A stretch of DNA of 64,000 nt from Streptomyces sp. NBC_01210 (GCF_036010325.1 NZ_CP108549.1:7192001-7256000), one strand, 5' to 3'. Positions 43,784 through 53,275 are shown, counted from the first letter of the stretch. A program made the numbers and translations. The notes: a model not told the origin generated them from the letters alone.

Positions 43784-44635
43784 TCAGAAGGCGTGCCAGC
43801 GCACCCTCTCCGCACCCTCACGCAGTGACGCGACCCGCCGAGCGAACTCCTCCCGCGCAGCCGGGTTCGTCGGGGCGTGCTGCGCCACCCATGCGCAGCT
43901 TGCCGTTTCGCGGGCACCGCGCAGGACCGCGCACCCGGGCCACTCACGGACGTCCCAGCCGTACGCCTCGGTGAACGACTCATACGCGTCGGGCGCCAGT
44001 CCGTAGCGGTCGCGAGACAACGCCATGACCACCAGGTCGTGCTCGCGGAGGTCCGACGAGAATGTTTCCAGGTCCACCAGGACCGGGCCGTCCGGGCCCA
44101 CATGGACGTTGCGGGGCAGTGCGTCGCCGTGGATCGGGCCCGGCGGCAGATGTGGGGTGAGCGCGGACGCGGCCTCGGCAAAACCGTCGCGGCGCTTGCG
44201 CAGATAGTCCGCGTCGGCCGGGTCGATCGCCTCGCCCGCAAGACGCAGCCAGCGCTCGACGCCCCCGAGCAGTTCCCGCCGCGGAAGGGAGAAGGACGGG
44301 GATTCAAGCGCATGGATCCGGCGCAGCAGCCGCGCCAGATCCGCGGGCTCCGCCGGACGCACCGCATCCGGCAGCCGGTGCCAGACTGTCACCGGATGGC
44401 CCTCCACCAGGCGGGCCTTCGGCTCGGCCGACCGGACCGCGGGCACGCCCGCCTCCGACAGCCACGCCCCCACGGCCAGTTCGCGCTCCGCACGCGCCAT
44501 CAGCTCCGCGTCCCGGCCGACCTTGACGACCACCTCGCCCGCCCCGAACACCGCGTTCTCGCCGAGCGCGAGCAGCGCCGCATCGGCAGGAAGTCCCGCA
44601 GCCGCCAGCACCGCGCGCGCTCGTGTCTCGTCCAT
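43784..44635 (-). CDS. Aminoglycoside phosphotransferase-family (APH) kinase-like protein
   Basis: 283 residues. The APH fold motifs are HGDALPRNVHV (catalytic loop with the Brenner-motif Asp) and VLVDLETFS (metal-binding Asp). The N-lobe has GAGEVVVKVGRD with the ATP-binding Lys. Most such chromosomal proteins phosphorylate small metabolites, and resistance is not implied. The ATG follows GGGAGAG and the longer frame overlaps the divergent ABC gene. It ends next to the intergenic repeat. Confidence 0.85.
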   Translation of the reverse strand: MDETRARAVLAAAGLPADAALLALGENAVFGAGEVVVKVGRDAELMARAERELAVGAWLSEAGVPAVRSAEPKARLVEGHPVTVWHRLPDAVRPAEPADLARLLRRIHALESPSFSLPRRELLGGVERWLRLAGEAIDPADADYLRKRRDGFAEAASALTPHLPPGPIHGDALPRNVHVGPDGPVLVDLETFSSDLREHDLVVMALSRDRYGLAPDAYESFTEAYGWDVREWPGCAVLRGARETASCAWVAQHAPTNPAAREEFARRVASLREGAERVRWHAF

Positions 44636-44786
44636 TGGTCTCTCCCACCGCTCCCGCCGCTCGCACGAATCCGCCAAAGTCTCGCATCCATGCAGGTTGG
44701 GTTGACGAACCGACGAACCGTCAGCACGATGACGGAGGCCGCCTGGGCGGCCGGACCAGGATGGGCCGCCCAAAGGAGTCGGATCC

Positions 44787-45722
44787 GTGACATTGGCGAC
44801 GGCAACGCCGCGGTCCAGTAAGCCGCGGCCCCGGAATGCGCGGTCCATGAAGCAGCCGGACCACGGGGCCTGGTTCCTGGTGCTGCCTGCCCTGATCCCG
44901 ATTCTGGTGCTGAGCGTCGGGCCGCTGCTCTACGGCATATCGCTCGCCTTCACCGATTCCCAGGCGGGCCGCACCGAGCCCACCCAGTGGATCGGGACGC
45001 TGAACTTCCAGGACCTGCTTCACGACACGCTCTTCTGGGACTCGTTCAGGATCGGTCTGCTCTGGGCGATCGGCGTGACGGTCCCACAGTTCCTGCTCGC
45101 GCTCGGTCTGGCTCTCCTGCTCAACCAGAACCTCCGCTTCCGCTGGCTGGCGCGCGCCCTGGCGATCATCCCCTGGGCCATGCCCGAGGTCGTCGTCGGC
45201 ATCATGTGGCGGCTTGTATACAACCCCGACGCGGGCATCCTGAACGAGACCATCCGTGACTTCGGGCTCGGAGACGGACGGGACTGGCTGACCGGACTCG
45301 CCACCGCGCTGCCCGCCGTGATCGTCGTCGGGATCTGGGCAGGTATGCCGCAGACCACCGTCGCGCTGCTCGCCGGACTTCAGAACACCCCGCACGAGCT
45401 CCACGAGGCCGCCGCGCTCGACGGCGCCGGTGCCTGGCGCCGGTTCCGTACCGTCACCTGGCCCGCTCTCAAGCCCGTCGCGCTGGCCATCACCGCGCTC
45501 AACCTCATCTGGAACGTCAACTCCTTCGCCCTGGTGTACGTGCTCACCACCGGCGGACCCGGCGGCCGCACCCGCCTCCCCATGCTCTTCGCCTACGAAG
45601 AGGCCTTCCGCTACGGCCAGTTCGGCTACGCCGCCGCGATGGGCTGCATCATGGTCGCGGTGATCTCGGTGATGCTCGCGCTCTACCTCGTAGGACGGCT
45701 CAAGGAAGGGGCGGAGCAGTGA
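44787..45722 (+). CDS. Carbohydrate ABC transporter permease (MalF/UgpA type)
   Basis: 311 residues from GTG after AAAGGAG. About six membrane helices are seen; the EAA loop reads HEAAALDGAGAWRRFRTVTWPALKP, the contact site for the ATPase. It forms the channel with the MalG-type permease encoded next, whose start overlaps this stop (GTGA). No ATPase is encoded nearby. In Streptomyces a shared ATPase (MsiK) often serves several such systems; its use here is inference. Confidence 0.9.
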   Translation: MTLATATPRSSKPRPRNARSMKQPDHGAWFLVLPALIPILVLSVGPLLYGISLAFTDSQAGRTEPTQWIGTLNFQDLLHDTLFWDSFRIGLLWAIGVTVPQFLLALGLALLLNQNLRFRWLARALAIIPWAMPEVVVGIMWRLVYNPDAGILNETIRDFGLGDGRDWLTGLATALPAVIVVGIWAGMPQTTVALLAGLQNTPHELHEAAALDGAGAWRRFRTVTWPALKPVALAITALNLIWNVNSFALVYVLTTGGPGGRTRLPMLFAYEEAFRYGQFGYAAAMGCIMVAVISVMLALYLVGRLKEGAEQ

Positions 45723-46561
45723 CAACGCTGCGCACCAGCAGGTCCGGCCGCGCCGGCCAGTACGTGGCGCTCCTCTGCTACCTCGTCTTCCTCGCGTTCC
45801 CTTTCCTCTGGCTGATCTCCACCGCCTTCAAACCGCCGCGCGAACTGGGCTCGCTGCACCCCACCTGGATTCCGAACGACCCCACCCTCGCCAACTTCCG
45901 GCAGGCCTTCGACGAGCAGCCGCTCCTCCAGGCCGCCGGCAACAGCCTGATCGCGGCCCTGTCCGCCGCGCTGATCGCCGTCGTGATCGCGACGCCCATG
46001 GCCTACGCCATGGCCCGCAACCGCAACAGGCTCTCCGCCGCAGCCACCGGCTGGGTCGTGGTCAGTCAGGCGTTCCCGTTCGTCCTGGTGATCATTCCGC
46101 TGTTCCTGATCCTGAAGAACCTGCATCTGATCAACACACTGTTCGGTCTGATCATGGTGTATGTCGTCTGGTCGCTGCCGTTCGCGCTCTGGATGCTGGT
46201 CGGGTACGTACGGGCCGTGCCGCGCGAGCTGGAGGAGGCGGCGTCCGTCGACGGCGCGGGCAAGCTCCGCACGCTCGTCTCGGTCACCGCCCCGCTGCTC
46301 GCGCCCGGCATCGTCGCCACCGCGCTGTTCGCCTTCATCACCGCATGGAACGAGTTCTTCTTCGCGCTCGTCCTGCTCAAGACTCCGGAGAAGCAGACCT
46401 TGCCGGTCGTCCTCACGCACTTCCTCGGCGCGGAGGGCGTCGCGGATCTCGGGCCGCTTGCCGCTGCCGCGTTCCTCGCGACGATGCCCTCGCTCGTCAT
46501 CTTCGCGATCATCCAGAAGCGGATCACGGGCGGGATGCTGACAGGGGCGGTGAAGAGCTGA
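45719..46561 (+). CDS. Carbohydrate ABC transporter permease (MalG/UgpE type)
   Basis: 280 residues, six predicted helices. The EAA loop is LEEAASVDGAGKLRTLVSVTAPLLAPG, and TAWNEFFFALVLL is typical of MalG-type permeases. It overlaps the previous gene (GTGA) and the next by one base (TGATG), so the three are a tightly coupled operon. Confidence 0.9.
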   Translation: MTTLRTSRSGRAGQYVALLCYLVFLAFPFLWLISTAFKPPRELGSLHPTWIPNDPTLANFRQAFDEQPLLQAAGNSLIAALSAALIAVVIATPMAYAMARNRNRLSAAATGWVVVSQAFPFVLVIIPLFLILKNLHLINTLFGLIMVYVVWSLPFALWMLVGYVRAVPRELEEAASVDGAGKLRTLVSVTAPLLAPGIVATALFAFITAWNEFFFALVLLKTPEKQTLPVVLTHFLGAEGVADLGPLAAAAFLATMPSLVIFAIIQKRITGGMLTGAVKS

Positions 46562-47847
46562 TGCGGAGAGTCGCGGCCGCGGCCGCCGTGTGCGCGCTAC
46601 TGCTGACCGGCTGCTCCGCCGACGATGGAGCCGACAGCGGAAGGATCAGGCTCCGCTTCCAGTCCCTGGCCTGGCAGGACGAGTCCGTCGACGCCAACAA
46701 GGACCTGGTGAAGGAGTGGAACACGAGCCACCCCGACGTCCAGGTGGAGTACGTCCAGGGCAGTTGGGACAGCATCCATGACCAGCTGCTGACCTCTTTC
46801 GAGGGCGGCGAGGCGCCGGACATCATCCATGACGCCTCCGACGACCTCGCCGACTTCGCGTACGGCGGCTACCTCGCCGATCTGAGTGGGCTGCTGCCGG
46901 AGCGCCTCACGTCGGACATCCCGCGGCAGAGTTGGGAGACGGCGACCTTCGCCAAGGGGGTCTACGGCGTGCCTTTTCTCCAGGAACCGCGCGTTCTCAT
47001 CGCCAACAAGAAGATCCTCGACTCCTCAGGGGTCCGCATTCCGACGGCCGGGAAGCCGTGGAGCTGGGAGGAGTTCCGCCAGGTCACCAAGACGCTCACG
47101 GAGAAGATGGGGGAGGGGAAGTACGGTGTCGCCTGGCCGCTCAAGGAGCCGGTCTCGGCCACTCTCAACCTCTCCCTCTCCACCGGCGGTCAGGTCTTCC
47201 GCCGTGGCGCGGACGGCAAGGTCGAGGTCCGCTTCGACGCGGCCGACCAGGTGGTGCCCCGCACCATCAACGCACAGGTCAACACCGACGGGAGCGCATC
47301 GCGCACCACTCTCGGCTCGGGCGGCTCCGACACCCTGCCGGGCTTCTTCGGCGGCAAGTACGCGATGGTCCCGCTCGGTTTCTCCTACCGCCAGCAGATC
47401 GTCCAGCAGGCACCGAAGGGCTTCGAGTGGCAGGTGCTGCCCGCCCCTGCGGGAGCCGGTGGGCTCACCCAGGGCGTGAGCCCGCAGACCCTCTCTGTCG
47501 CCGAGGACAGCCCGCACAAGAAGGAGGCGGCCGAGTTCATCGACTTCATGCTCCAGCCACGGAACATGGTGCGGCTGGCGAAGGGCGACTGGATGCTGCC
47601 GACGGGTACGAAGGCACTGGCGGACCCGGCCCTGCACACCGAGAAGGAGGGCTGGTCCACGGGCGCCGCGCTCGCGCGGGATCTGCGCTCAGCGCCGGCC
47701 CAGTCGGTGCGGGGCTACCCGGAGTGGAAGGACAAGGTCGCGACGCCGGCGCTGCAGGAGTACTACAGCGGTGCGATCGACGCGGCCGAGCTGGAGAACC
47801 GCCTCGTCAACGACGGCAACCTGGTGCTGTCCCGCTACCAACGCTGA
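46561..47847 (+). CDS. Extracellular sugar-binding lipoprotein of the ABC system
   Basis: 428 residues. The lipobox LLTGC near residue 18 marks a lipoprotein. The body is a family 1 sugar-binding protein: VKEWNTSHPDVQVEYVQG, APDIIHDASDDLADFAYGGYLADLS in pieces, GVYGVPFLQEPRVLIANKKIL, and KKEAAEFIDFMLQ near the end. It captures a carbohydrate outside the cell for the two permeases. Placing the binding protein last is less common than first. No LacI, ROK or GntR regulator or sugar hydrolase is next to it, so the substrate is unknown. Confidence 0.9.
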   Translation: MRRVAAAAAVCALLLTGCSADDGADSGRIRLRFQSLAWQDESVDANKDLVKEWNTSHPDVQVEYVQGSWDSIHDQLLTSFEGGEAPDIIHDASDDLADFAYGGYLADLSGLLPERLTSDIPRQSWETATFAKGVYGVPFLQEPRVLIANKKILDSSGVRIPTAGKPWSWEEFRQVTKTLTEKMGEGKYGVAWPLKEPVSATLNLSLSTGGQVFRRGADGKVEVRFDAADQVVPRTINAQVNTDGSASRTTLGSGGSDTLPGFFGGKYAMVPLGFSYRQQIVQQAPKGFEWQVLPAPAGAGGLTQGVSPQTLSVAEDSPHKKEAAEFIDFMLQPRNMVRLAKGDWMLPTGTKALADPALHTEKEGWSTGAALARDLRSAPAQSVRGYPEWKDKVATPALQEYYSGAIDAAELENRLVNDGNLVLSRYQR

Positions 47848-48343
47848 CGCCCGGGGGTGCGGGTCCGTTTTATCCCCCACCCCGCCCCTTCCCGAAACTG
47901 GGGGGTGCCCCCTGGCCCCCTGCTGAGGGAGCTGACGCCCCCCGCACCCCGCAGCGGCTGCTTTGCGCCGCGGCCGCAGATAGAAGGTCCCACTCCGAGT
48001 GGGAGAACGTTGGAGGCTGACGCCCCGACACCCCCGGTGCGGCGGCTTCGCGTCGCAGACCACAGACCCGGGGGCTCGCCCCCGACCGGCGGCTTCGTGC
48101 CGCGAACGCGGGGGCACCGAACGCCGACGGGCGCCCGGCGGGTGCCGGGCCTGTCCCTGGCAGGGGGACGCGCAGGGGTCGTGTTCGGGACGTAAAGCGT
48201 CGCAACTCGCGCGAAGCGCGGTGAGGAAAGCAGTCCAGGACACGAGCCCCGGAGCGGACCCCGGACGGCCACCGACACAAGACCGGGCACGCCCAAGCAC
48301 GCCGGACCCGCGCCCCGCCAGGGGACCCGCGCCGCGCAAAACA
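47848..48343. other. Long gene-free, hairpin-rich stretch
   Basis: About 500 bases between two convergent genes, in which all frames have poor codon bias for streptomycetes. It is full of short GC hairpins: TCCCACTC-CGAGTGGGA near 47990-48006, GGGGGC-TCG-CCCCC near 48070-48080, and repeated GGCGGCTTCG motifs. It looks like clustered intergenic repeats. No RNA gene was recognised. Confidence 0.5.
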
Positions 48344-48379
48344 CCCGCGGCCCGGGAGCGCGCGCTCCCGGGCCGCGGG
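48344..48379. terminator. Very strong hairpin between the ABC operon and MMPL gene
   Basis: CCCGCGGCCCGGGAGCG and CGCTCCCGGGCCGCGGG form a perfect 17-base stem with a two-base loop, 16 bases past the MMPL stop. It should terminate transcription from either side. Confidence 0.85.
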
Positions 48380-48395
48380 GGGCATCAAACCCGCC

Positions 48396-50672
48396 TCAGA
48401 CGCGGGCCGGTTCCGGTCGGCCGTCGTCGTGGCGCGGCGTCCCCACCGGCGCCCCAACCGGCGGCGCCACCGCCGACTCGTCATGCGTCAGATCCGGCAG
48501 CCACCGCAGCCACTTCGGGAAGTACCAGTTCCGGTCACCCAGCAGCGCCATGATCGCCGGGAGCAGCACCCCGCGGATGACCGTCGCGTCGATCAGAACC
48601 GCCGCCGCGAGGCCGACGCCCATCTGCTTCATCGACTGCATCGACAGCGTGCCGAAGATCGCGAACACCGCAACCATGATGACCGCCGCGCTCGTCACCA
48701 CGCCCGCCGTCGTCACCACGCCATGGGTGATCGCCTCCCGCGTACCACGCCCCTGCATTTTCGCCTCGCGGATCCGGGACACCACGAACACGTGGTAGTC
48801 CATCGAGAGTCCGAAAAGGATCACGAAGAGGAACAGCGGCAGCCACGTGATGATGGCGCCCACGCCCTCCGCGCCGACCAGCGACGCGCCCCAGCCGTGC
48901 TGGAAGACCGCGGTGAGGATGCCGTACGCCGCGCCCACCGACAGCAGGTTGAGCACGATCGAGGTGATCGCGATCGTCAGCGACCTGAACGACAGCAGCA
49001 TCAGGATGAAGGCGAACACCACCACAAAGGCGAAGACGGGTGCCACCGCCCCGGTGAGCTGGTCGTTGAAGTCCTTCGAGCCCGCGACCTGACCGGTGAT
49101 CGGCGCCTGGAGGCCGTCGACCCTGCCGAGCGTGGCCGGCCTGACCGTGTCGCGCAGGATGCCCAGACTCTTCTCCGCCTTGTCCTGGTCGGAGCCGCCC
49201 ACCAGCGGTACGTATACGAAGGCGAGGTTCTGCGCGTCGTGCCGGACCACCTCGATGGGCCCCCGGGACGCGCCCGAACTCACCGCCTGCTTACGGAAGT
49301 CGTCGATCGCCTGCTTCACCGGCGTCGCGTTGATGTCGTCCGCCTTGACGATGACCGCCGCCGGGTCCGCACCACCCGGGAACGCCTCGTTGATCCGCCC
49401 GTATGTCGCCACGATCGGCACCGAGTCGCCGAACTCCTGGTCCAGCGTGAGGTTCTGCGTCTTCATGCCGAGCGCGGGCAGTGCGATGGCGACCAGCGCT
49501 CCCGCGGCCACCACCAGCGACACCGCGGGACGCTTCAGTACGCCGCCGAGGACCCGGTTCCACACCCGGCTGCCGCTGTTCGTGCCGTTCACGCCGCGCT
49601 TCATGCGGCTGAGGAAGGGGATCCGCCCCTTCTCCACCCGTTCGCCGAGCAGCGAGAGCAGCGCCGGCAGCACCGTCACCGAGCCGACCATCGCCACGGC
49701 CACCACGATCAGCGAGGCCAGGCCCATCGACTCGAACGTGCCGATGCCGGTGAAGAGCATGCCGGCCATCGCCACGCACACCGTCACACCGGAGACGATG
49801 ACGGCCCGGCCACTGGTCGCCGCAGCGATCTGCATCGCCGTGTGCGCGTCGCGTCCTGCGGCCCGCTCCTCGCGCTCGCGCCGCAGATAGAACAGGCAGT
49901 AGTCGACGCCGACCGCCAGACCCACCAGCAGCATCACGGAGCTTGCGCTGTCACTCATCGGCTGGAAGTGGCTGACGATGCCCATCAGCCCCATCGTCGC
50001 CATGATCGCGGTGATGGCCAGAGCTACCGGCAGCAGTGCGGCCACCAGCGCGCCGAAGGCGATCAGCAGAATGCCGAGCGCGACCGGCACCGCCGAGAGC
50101 TCCGCCTGCTGGAAGTCGTCGCCGAACGCGTCGTCGAAGGTCTTTCGCATGCTGGCGCCGCCGATCTCCTCGATCCGCAGCTCCTTGTGCCCGTCCTGGA
50201 CCGTGGCAACGGCCTTGAGTACCGGTTCGATCCGGTCACCCGCCGTCTCGGGGTCCCCGCGCACATCGAACTGGACGAGCGCGCTGCGCCCGTCCTTCGA
50301 GATGCTCTTGGTGTCGTACGGAGACGTCACCCCGGTGACCGCGCCCGTGCCGCCGACCGCCTTCATCACCTCGTCGACGGCCTTGCGGAATCCCGCGTCG
50401 GTAGCCTTCACCGAGCCGTTGCGCGCCTGGACGAGCACCGTCTCGCCGGCCGGCTCCTCGACGCCCGCCTCCGCTGTGATCTTCGCGGCCTGGGTGGTCT
50501 CACCCTTCAGCTGTTCGCTGTCCTTGAGCTTGACGGTGCCCGCTGCCGAGCCGGCCGCCATGGCGAGAATGACGAACAACACCCAGATTCCCACTGCCGC
50601 CCAGCGGTGTCGCGCGCTCCAGCCGCCGGCCCGCGCGGCGATTCCGCGCGGACCTCTTCCTGCTTTCCCCAT
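48396..50672 (-). CDS. MMPL-family RND transporter
   Basis: 758 residues. Two repeats are seen, each with one N-terminal helix, a large extracytoplasmic loop and a five-helix bundle. Family motifs include GLAVGVDYCLFYLRREREE in the first half and GLSMDYHVFVVSRIRE in the second, where D and Y pairs relay protons. MMPL proteins export lipids or small hydrophobic compounds. The ATG at 50672 was preferred over the longer frame because homology begins there (HRWAAVGIWVLFV). No lipid or polyketide genes are adjacent, so the substrate is open. Confidence 0.92.
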   Translation of the reverse strand: MGKAGRGPRGIAARAGGWSARHRWAAVGIWVLFVILAMAAGSAAGTVKLKDSEQLKGETTQAAKITAEAGVEEPAGETVLVQARNGSVKATDAGFRKAVDEVMKAVGGTGAVTGVTSPYDTKSISKDGRSALVQFDVRGDPETAGDRIEPVLKAVATVQDGHKELRIEEIGGASMRKTFDDAFGDDFQQAELSAVPVALGILLIAFGALVAALLPVALAITAIMATMGLMGIVSHFQPMSDSASSVMLLVGLAVGVDYCLFYLRREREERAAGRDAHTAMQIAAATSGRAVIVSGVTVCVAMAGMLFTGIGTFESMGLASLIVVAVAMVGSVTVLPALLSLLGERVEKGRIPFLSRMKRGVNGTNSGSRVWNRVLGGVLKRPAVSLVVAAGALVAIALPALGMKTQNLTLDQEFGDSVPIVATYGRINEAFPGGADPAAVIVKADDINATPVKQAIDDFRKQAVSSGASRGPIEVVRHDAQNLAFVYVPLVGGSDQDKAEKSLGILRDTVRPATLGRVDGLQAPITGQVAGSKDFNDQLTGAVAPVFAFVVVFAFILMLLSFRSLTIAITSIVLNLLSVGAAYGILTAVFQHGWGASLVGAEGVGAIITWLPLFLFVILFGLSMDYHVFVVSRIREAKMQGRGTREAITHGVVTTAGVVTSAAVIMVAVFAIFGTLSMQSMKQMGVGLAAAVLIDATVIRGVLLPAIMALLGDRNWYFPKWLRWLPDLTHDESAVAPPVGAPVGTPRHDDGRPEPARV

Positions 50673-51039
50673 GACGGTCCTGCCCCCTCGAAATGACGTC
50701 GGCGCCTCGCCGTTGTCTCCGCTTCGAAGGTAAGGGCACATTCAGGCCGTCTCCTCCTGCTTGCCGGTGACCCGGCGAGGTGGTTCTCTCCTCCTTTCGG
50801 ACCGGTCGGATCCCCGACAAGAAGGATCGAAGCCCCTTACATCTAAAGGGGGTTGGGGGTGAAGTCCGACTTGTGAGGCCCTGGCCGATTCATTATTACG
50901 AAACCTTGTTGAGTAAGTCACAGCTGTATGAAGGTCTTGATCTGGGCGCGTCAATCGGTCAGGGTTTCGAATCAGCCCCCGGAGATTTTCCGTCCGAAGG
51001 GCAATCCCCCCACAAATGATGACGAGGAGCCCCCTCTTC
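50673..51039. promoter_or_regulatory. Divergent region upstream of the subtilase gene
   Basis: A 367-base gap between the divergent MMPL and S8 protease genes. The part at about 50890-50930 is AT-rich for this genome (attcattattacgaaacc), as expected near a promoter, but I could not fix -35/-10 boxes. Small frames here lack ribosome sites and bias. Confidence 0.4.
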
Positions 51040-52239
51040 ATGGCAACTCACAAGCGCGCGAGCAGGATCAAGCTCACCGCGGCGATAACCGCCGTGGCTG
51101 CCGCAGCCGGAGTGACCGTACTCAACACCTCGTTCGCCGGCGCGGCGCCCTCCCCACAGGGCACCATCTACGGTGCGCATGCCGCAGGCGCGATCGACGG
51201 CAGCTACATCGTGATGCTGGACAAGAAGGCCGACAAGCAGGACCTGGCCAAGGAGTACGGCGGCAAGCTGCAGCGCAACTACAGCTCCGCCATCAACGGC
51301 TTCTCCGCCAGCGGCCTCACGGAGACCGAGGCCAAGCGCCTCGCCGCCGACCCGTCCGTCGCCAAGGTCGTCCAGAACAAGAAGTTCTCGATCAACGCGA
51401 CCCAGGACAATCCGCCGTCCTGGGGCATCGACCGGATCGACCAGGCCGACACGGTCGGCGACAAGAAGTACACCTACCCGGACAGCGCGGGCGAGGGTGT
51501 GACGGCGTACGTCATCGACACCGGAGTCCGTATCACCCACAAGGACTTCGAGGGTCGCGCCACGCACGGCTTCGACGCCGTGGACAACGACGACTCCGCC
51601 GACGACGGCAACGGCCACGGCACCCATGTCGCCGGCACCATCGCCGGCGCCACTTACGGTGTCGCCAAGAAGGCGAAGGTCGTCGCCGTCCGTGTCCTCG
51701 ACAACAACGGCTCCGGTACGACGGAGCAGGTCGTCGCGGGAATCGACTGGGTCACCAAGAACCACAAGGGCCCGTCCGTCGCCAACATGAGCCTCGGCGG
51801 CGGCGCCGACGAGGCGCTCGACGAGGCTGTCCGCAAGGCGATCGCCTCCGGCGTCACCTTCGCCGTCGCGGCCGGCAACGAGTCCGCCGACGCGAGCCAG
51901 GGCTCCCCGGCACGCGTCAAGGAAGCGATCACCGTCGCCTCCTCCACCAAGGAGGACCAGCAGTCGGACTTCTCCAACTTCGGCGCGGTCGTGGACATCT
52001 ACGCCCCGGGCTCGGACATCACCTCGTCGTGGAACGACAGCGACGAGGGTACGAAGACCATCTCCGGCACCTCGATGGCGACCCCGCATGTGGTCGGCGC
52101 TGCGGCGGTCTACCTCGGCGGTCACAAGGACGCCACCCCGGAGCAGGTCGCCAAGGCCCTGACCGACGGCGCCACGCCCGACAAGATCTCCAACCCCAGC
52201 GCGGGCACGCCCAACAAGCTGCTGAAGGTCGTCGAGTAG
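51040..52239 (+). CDS. Secreted subtilisin-like (S8) serine protease
   Basis: 399 residues. A signal peptide (about 1-36) is followed by an I9 inhibitor pro-domain (YIVMLDKKADKQDLAKEYGG to about 120) and the S8 domain with D160 (VIDTG), H193 (NGHGTHVAG), N280 (AAGN) and S345 (GTSMATPH). It lacks the C-terminal P or binding domain of some relatives. The ATG at 51040 was chosen because GAGGAG lies ten bases upstream; an upstream ATG has none. It should be secreted and activated by removal of the pro-domain, acting as a general extracellular protease. Confidence 0.95.
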   Translation: MATHKRASRIKLTAAITAVAAAAGVTVLNTSFAGAAPSPQGTIYGAHAAGAIDGSYIVMLDKKADKQDLAKEYGGKLQRNYSSAINGFSASGLTETEAKRLAADPSVAKVVQNKKFSINATQDNPPSWGIDRIDQADTVGDKKYTYPDSAGEGVTAYVIDTGVRITHKDFEGRATHGFDAVDNDDSADDGNGHGTHVAGTIAGATYGVAKKAKVVAVRVLDNNGSGTTEQVVAGIDWVTKNHKGPSVANMSLGGGADEALDEAVRKAIASGVTFAVAAGNESADASQGSPARVKEAITVASSTKEDQQSDFSNFGAVVDIYAPGSDITSSWNDSDEGTKTISGTSMATPHVVGAAAVYLGGHKDATPEQVAKALTDGATPDKISNPSAGTPNKLLKVVE

Positions 52240-52316
52240 CCGACGGACTCCAACGCTGAACCGGCGGTCGCCGTGCCCTCCCCCACGGGGCGCGGCGGCC
52301 GCCTTATTGTGTGGCG

Positions 52317-52865
52317 ATGACCACGAGGTATGCGGCCCTGCTGCGCGGGATCAATGTGGGCGGGCACAGGAAGGTGCCCATGGTGGAACTCCGTGAACTG
52401 CTCGCGGAACTGGGGCACGGCGACGTCGCCACGTATCTGCAGAGCGGCAACGCCGTCTTCACCAGCGACTCGGACGACGAGAAGGCACTCGGCGCCTCTC
52501 TGGAGAGGGCCATCGAGAAGCAGTTCGGCTTCGGCGTCGACTGCCTGGTGCGCAACGGTACGTATCTGAAGGCGGTCGCCGACGCGTGCCCCTTTCCCGC
52601 CGCCTCGCTCGAGGGCAGGCAACTGCACGTCACCTACTTCTCGGAGCGTGTCGGCCCCGAGCGGCTCGCCCCTATCGACGCATCGGCGCATCTGCCGGAG
52701 GAGTTCCGGCTCGGCGACCGGGTGCTGTATCTGTATGCCCCGAACGGCCTCGGCCGCTCCAAGCTGGCCGAAGCGCTCGCGAGACCGAGCCTGTTCAAGG
52801 GCATCGTCGCTACCAGCCGTAACTGGAACACCGTCCTCAAACTGGTGGAGCTGACCCGTGACTGA
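52317..52865 (+). CDS. DUF1697 family protein
   Basis: 182 residues. The N-terminal YAALLRGINVGGHRKVPM and the later YLQSGNAVF and GLGRSKLAEAL and TSRNWNTVLKL are the DUF1697 signatures. Structure and function are not established. A GTG two codons upstream is an alternative start; neither has a clear ribosome site, so leaderless translation is possible. Its end overlaps the next gene, so the pair is co-translated. Confidence 0.88.
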   Translation: MTTRYAALLRGINVGGHRKVPMVELRELLAELGHGDVATYLQSGNAVFTSDSDDEKALGASLERAIEKQFGFGVDCLVRNGTYLKAVADACPFPAASLEGRQLHVTYFSERVGPERLAPIDASAHLPEEFRLGDRVLYLYAPNGLGRSKLAEALARPSLFKGIVATSRNWNTVLKLVELTRD

Positions 52866-53220
52866 TCTCACCAAGGCCGTCCATGGAGCCATGGAGGCGG
52901 AATTCCGTCTTCTCGACCCGATGGTGCGCTCCTCGCCTCAGCTGCTTGCCGATCTGTTCCACCCGGACTACCTGGAGTTCGGCACCTCGGGCAGGCGCTG
53001 GGACCGGGCGTCGATCCTCGCCACCCTCATGGCGCGGGACGTGCCCGCGCCGCGGCCCATCACCACCTCGGAGATGAAGGGTGTACAGCTCGCACCGGAC
53101 GTGGTGCATCTGACCTTCGACACGGAGTCGGGCGCTCACCGTGCCCACCGCAGTTCGCTGTGGCGCCTGACCAGTGGCAACTGGCTTCTCTACTTCCACC
53201 AGGGCACGCGGGCTCAGTGA
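52858..53220 (+). CDS. DUF4440/NTF2-like protein
   Basis: 120 residues from GTG overlapping the DUF1697 end by eight bases. The pattern EAEFRLLDPMVRSSPQLLADLFHPDYLEFGTSG in pieces, then LATLMARD, then HRSSLWRLTSGNWLLYFHQGT fits the cone-shaped NTF2-like fold of DUF4440. Such proteins bind or transform small molecules; no catalytic residues can be assigned. A three-unit tandem repeat begins ten bases after its stop. Confidence 0.85.
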   Translation: MTDLTKAVHGAMEAEFRLLDPMVRSSPQLLADLFHPDYLEFGTSGRRWDRASILATLMARDVPAPRPITTSEMKGVQLAPDVVHLTFDTESGAHRAHRSSLWRLTSGNWLLYFHQGTRAQ

Positions 53221-53230
53221 GGAAGGAGCA

Positions 53231-53275
53231 GGTCACCGGAGGGTCGGTCACCGAGGGGCCGGTCACCGAAGGGCC
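53231..53275. repeat. Three 15-base tandem units GGTCACCGRRGGGYC
   Basis: Units at 53231-53245, 53246-53260 and 53261-53275 differ at only a few bases. The last one carries the stop codon of the convergent aldo/keto reductase gene (TCA in each unit is TGA on the minus strand), so the stop itself has been copied three times. Confidence 0.85.

Noticed and set aside
43784..44635. Aminoglycoside resistance gene
   Set aside because: Only the general APH fold is visible; chromosomal members mostly have other substrates.
44699..44711. GGTT-gacg-AACC operator before the sugar ABC operon
   Set aside because: The four-base arms are too short to separate from chance.
47857..48553. Several ORFs in the gap before the MMPL gene
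   Set aside because: All are Arg/Pro/Gly-rich with no domain and fall in hairpin repeats.
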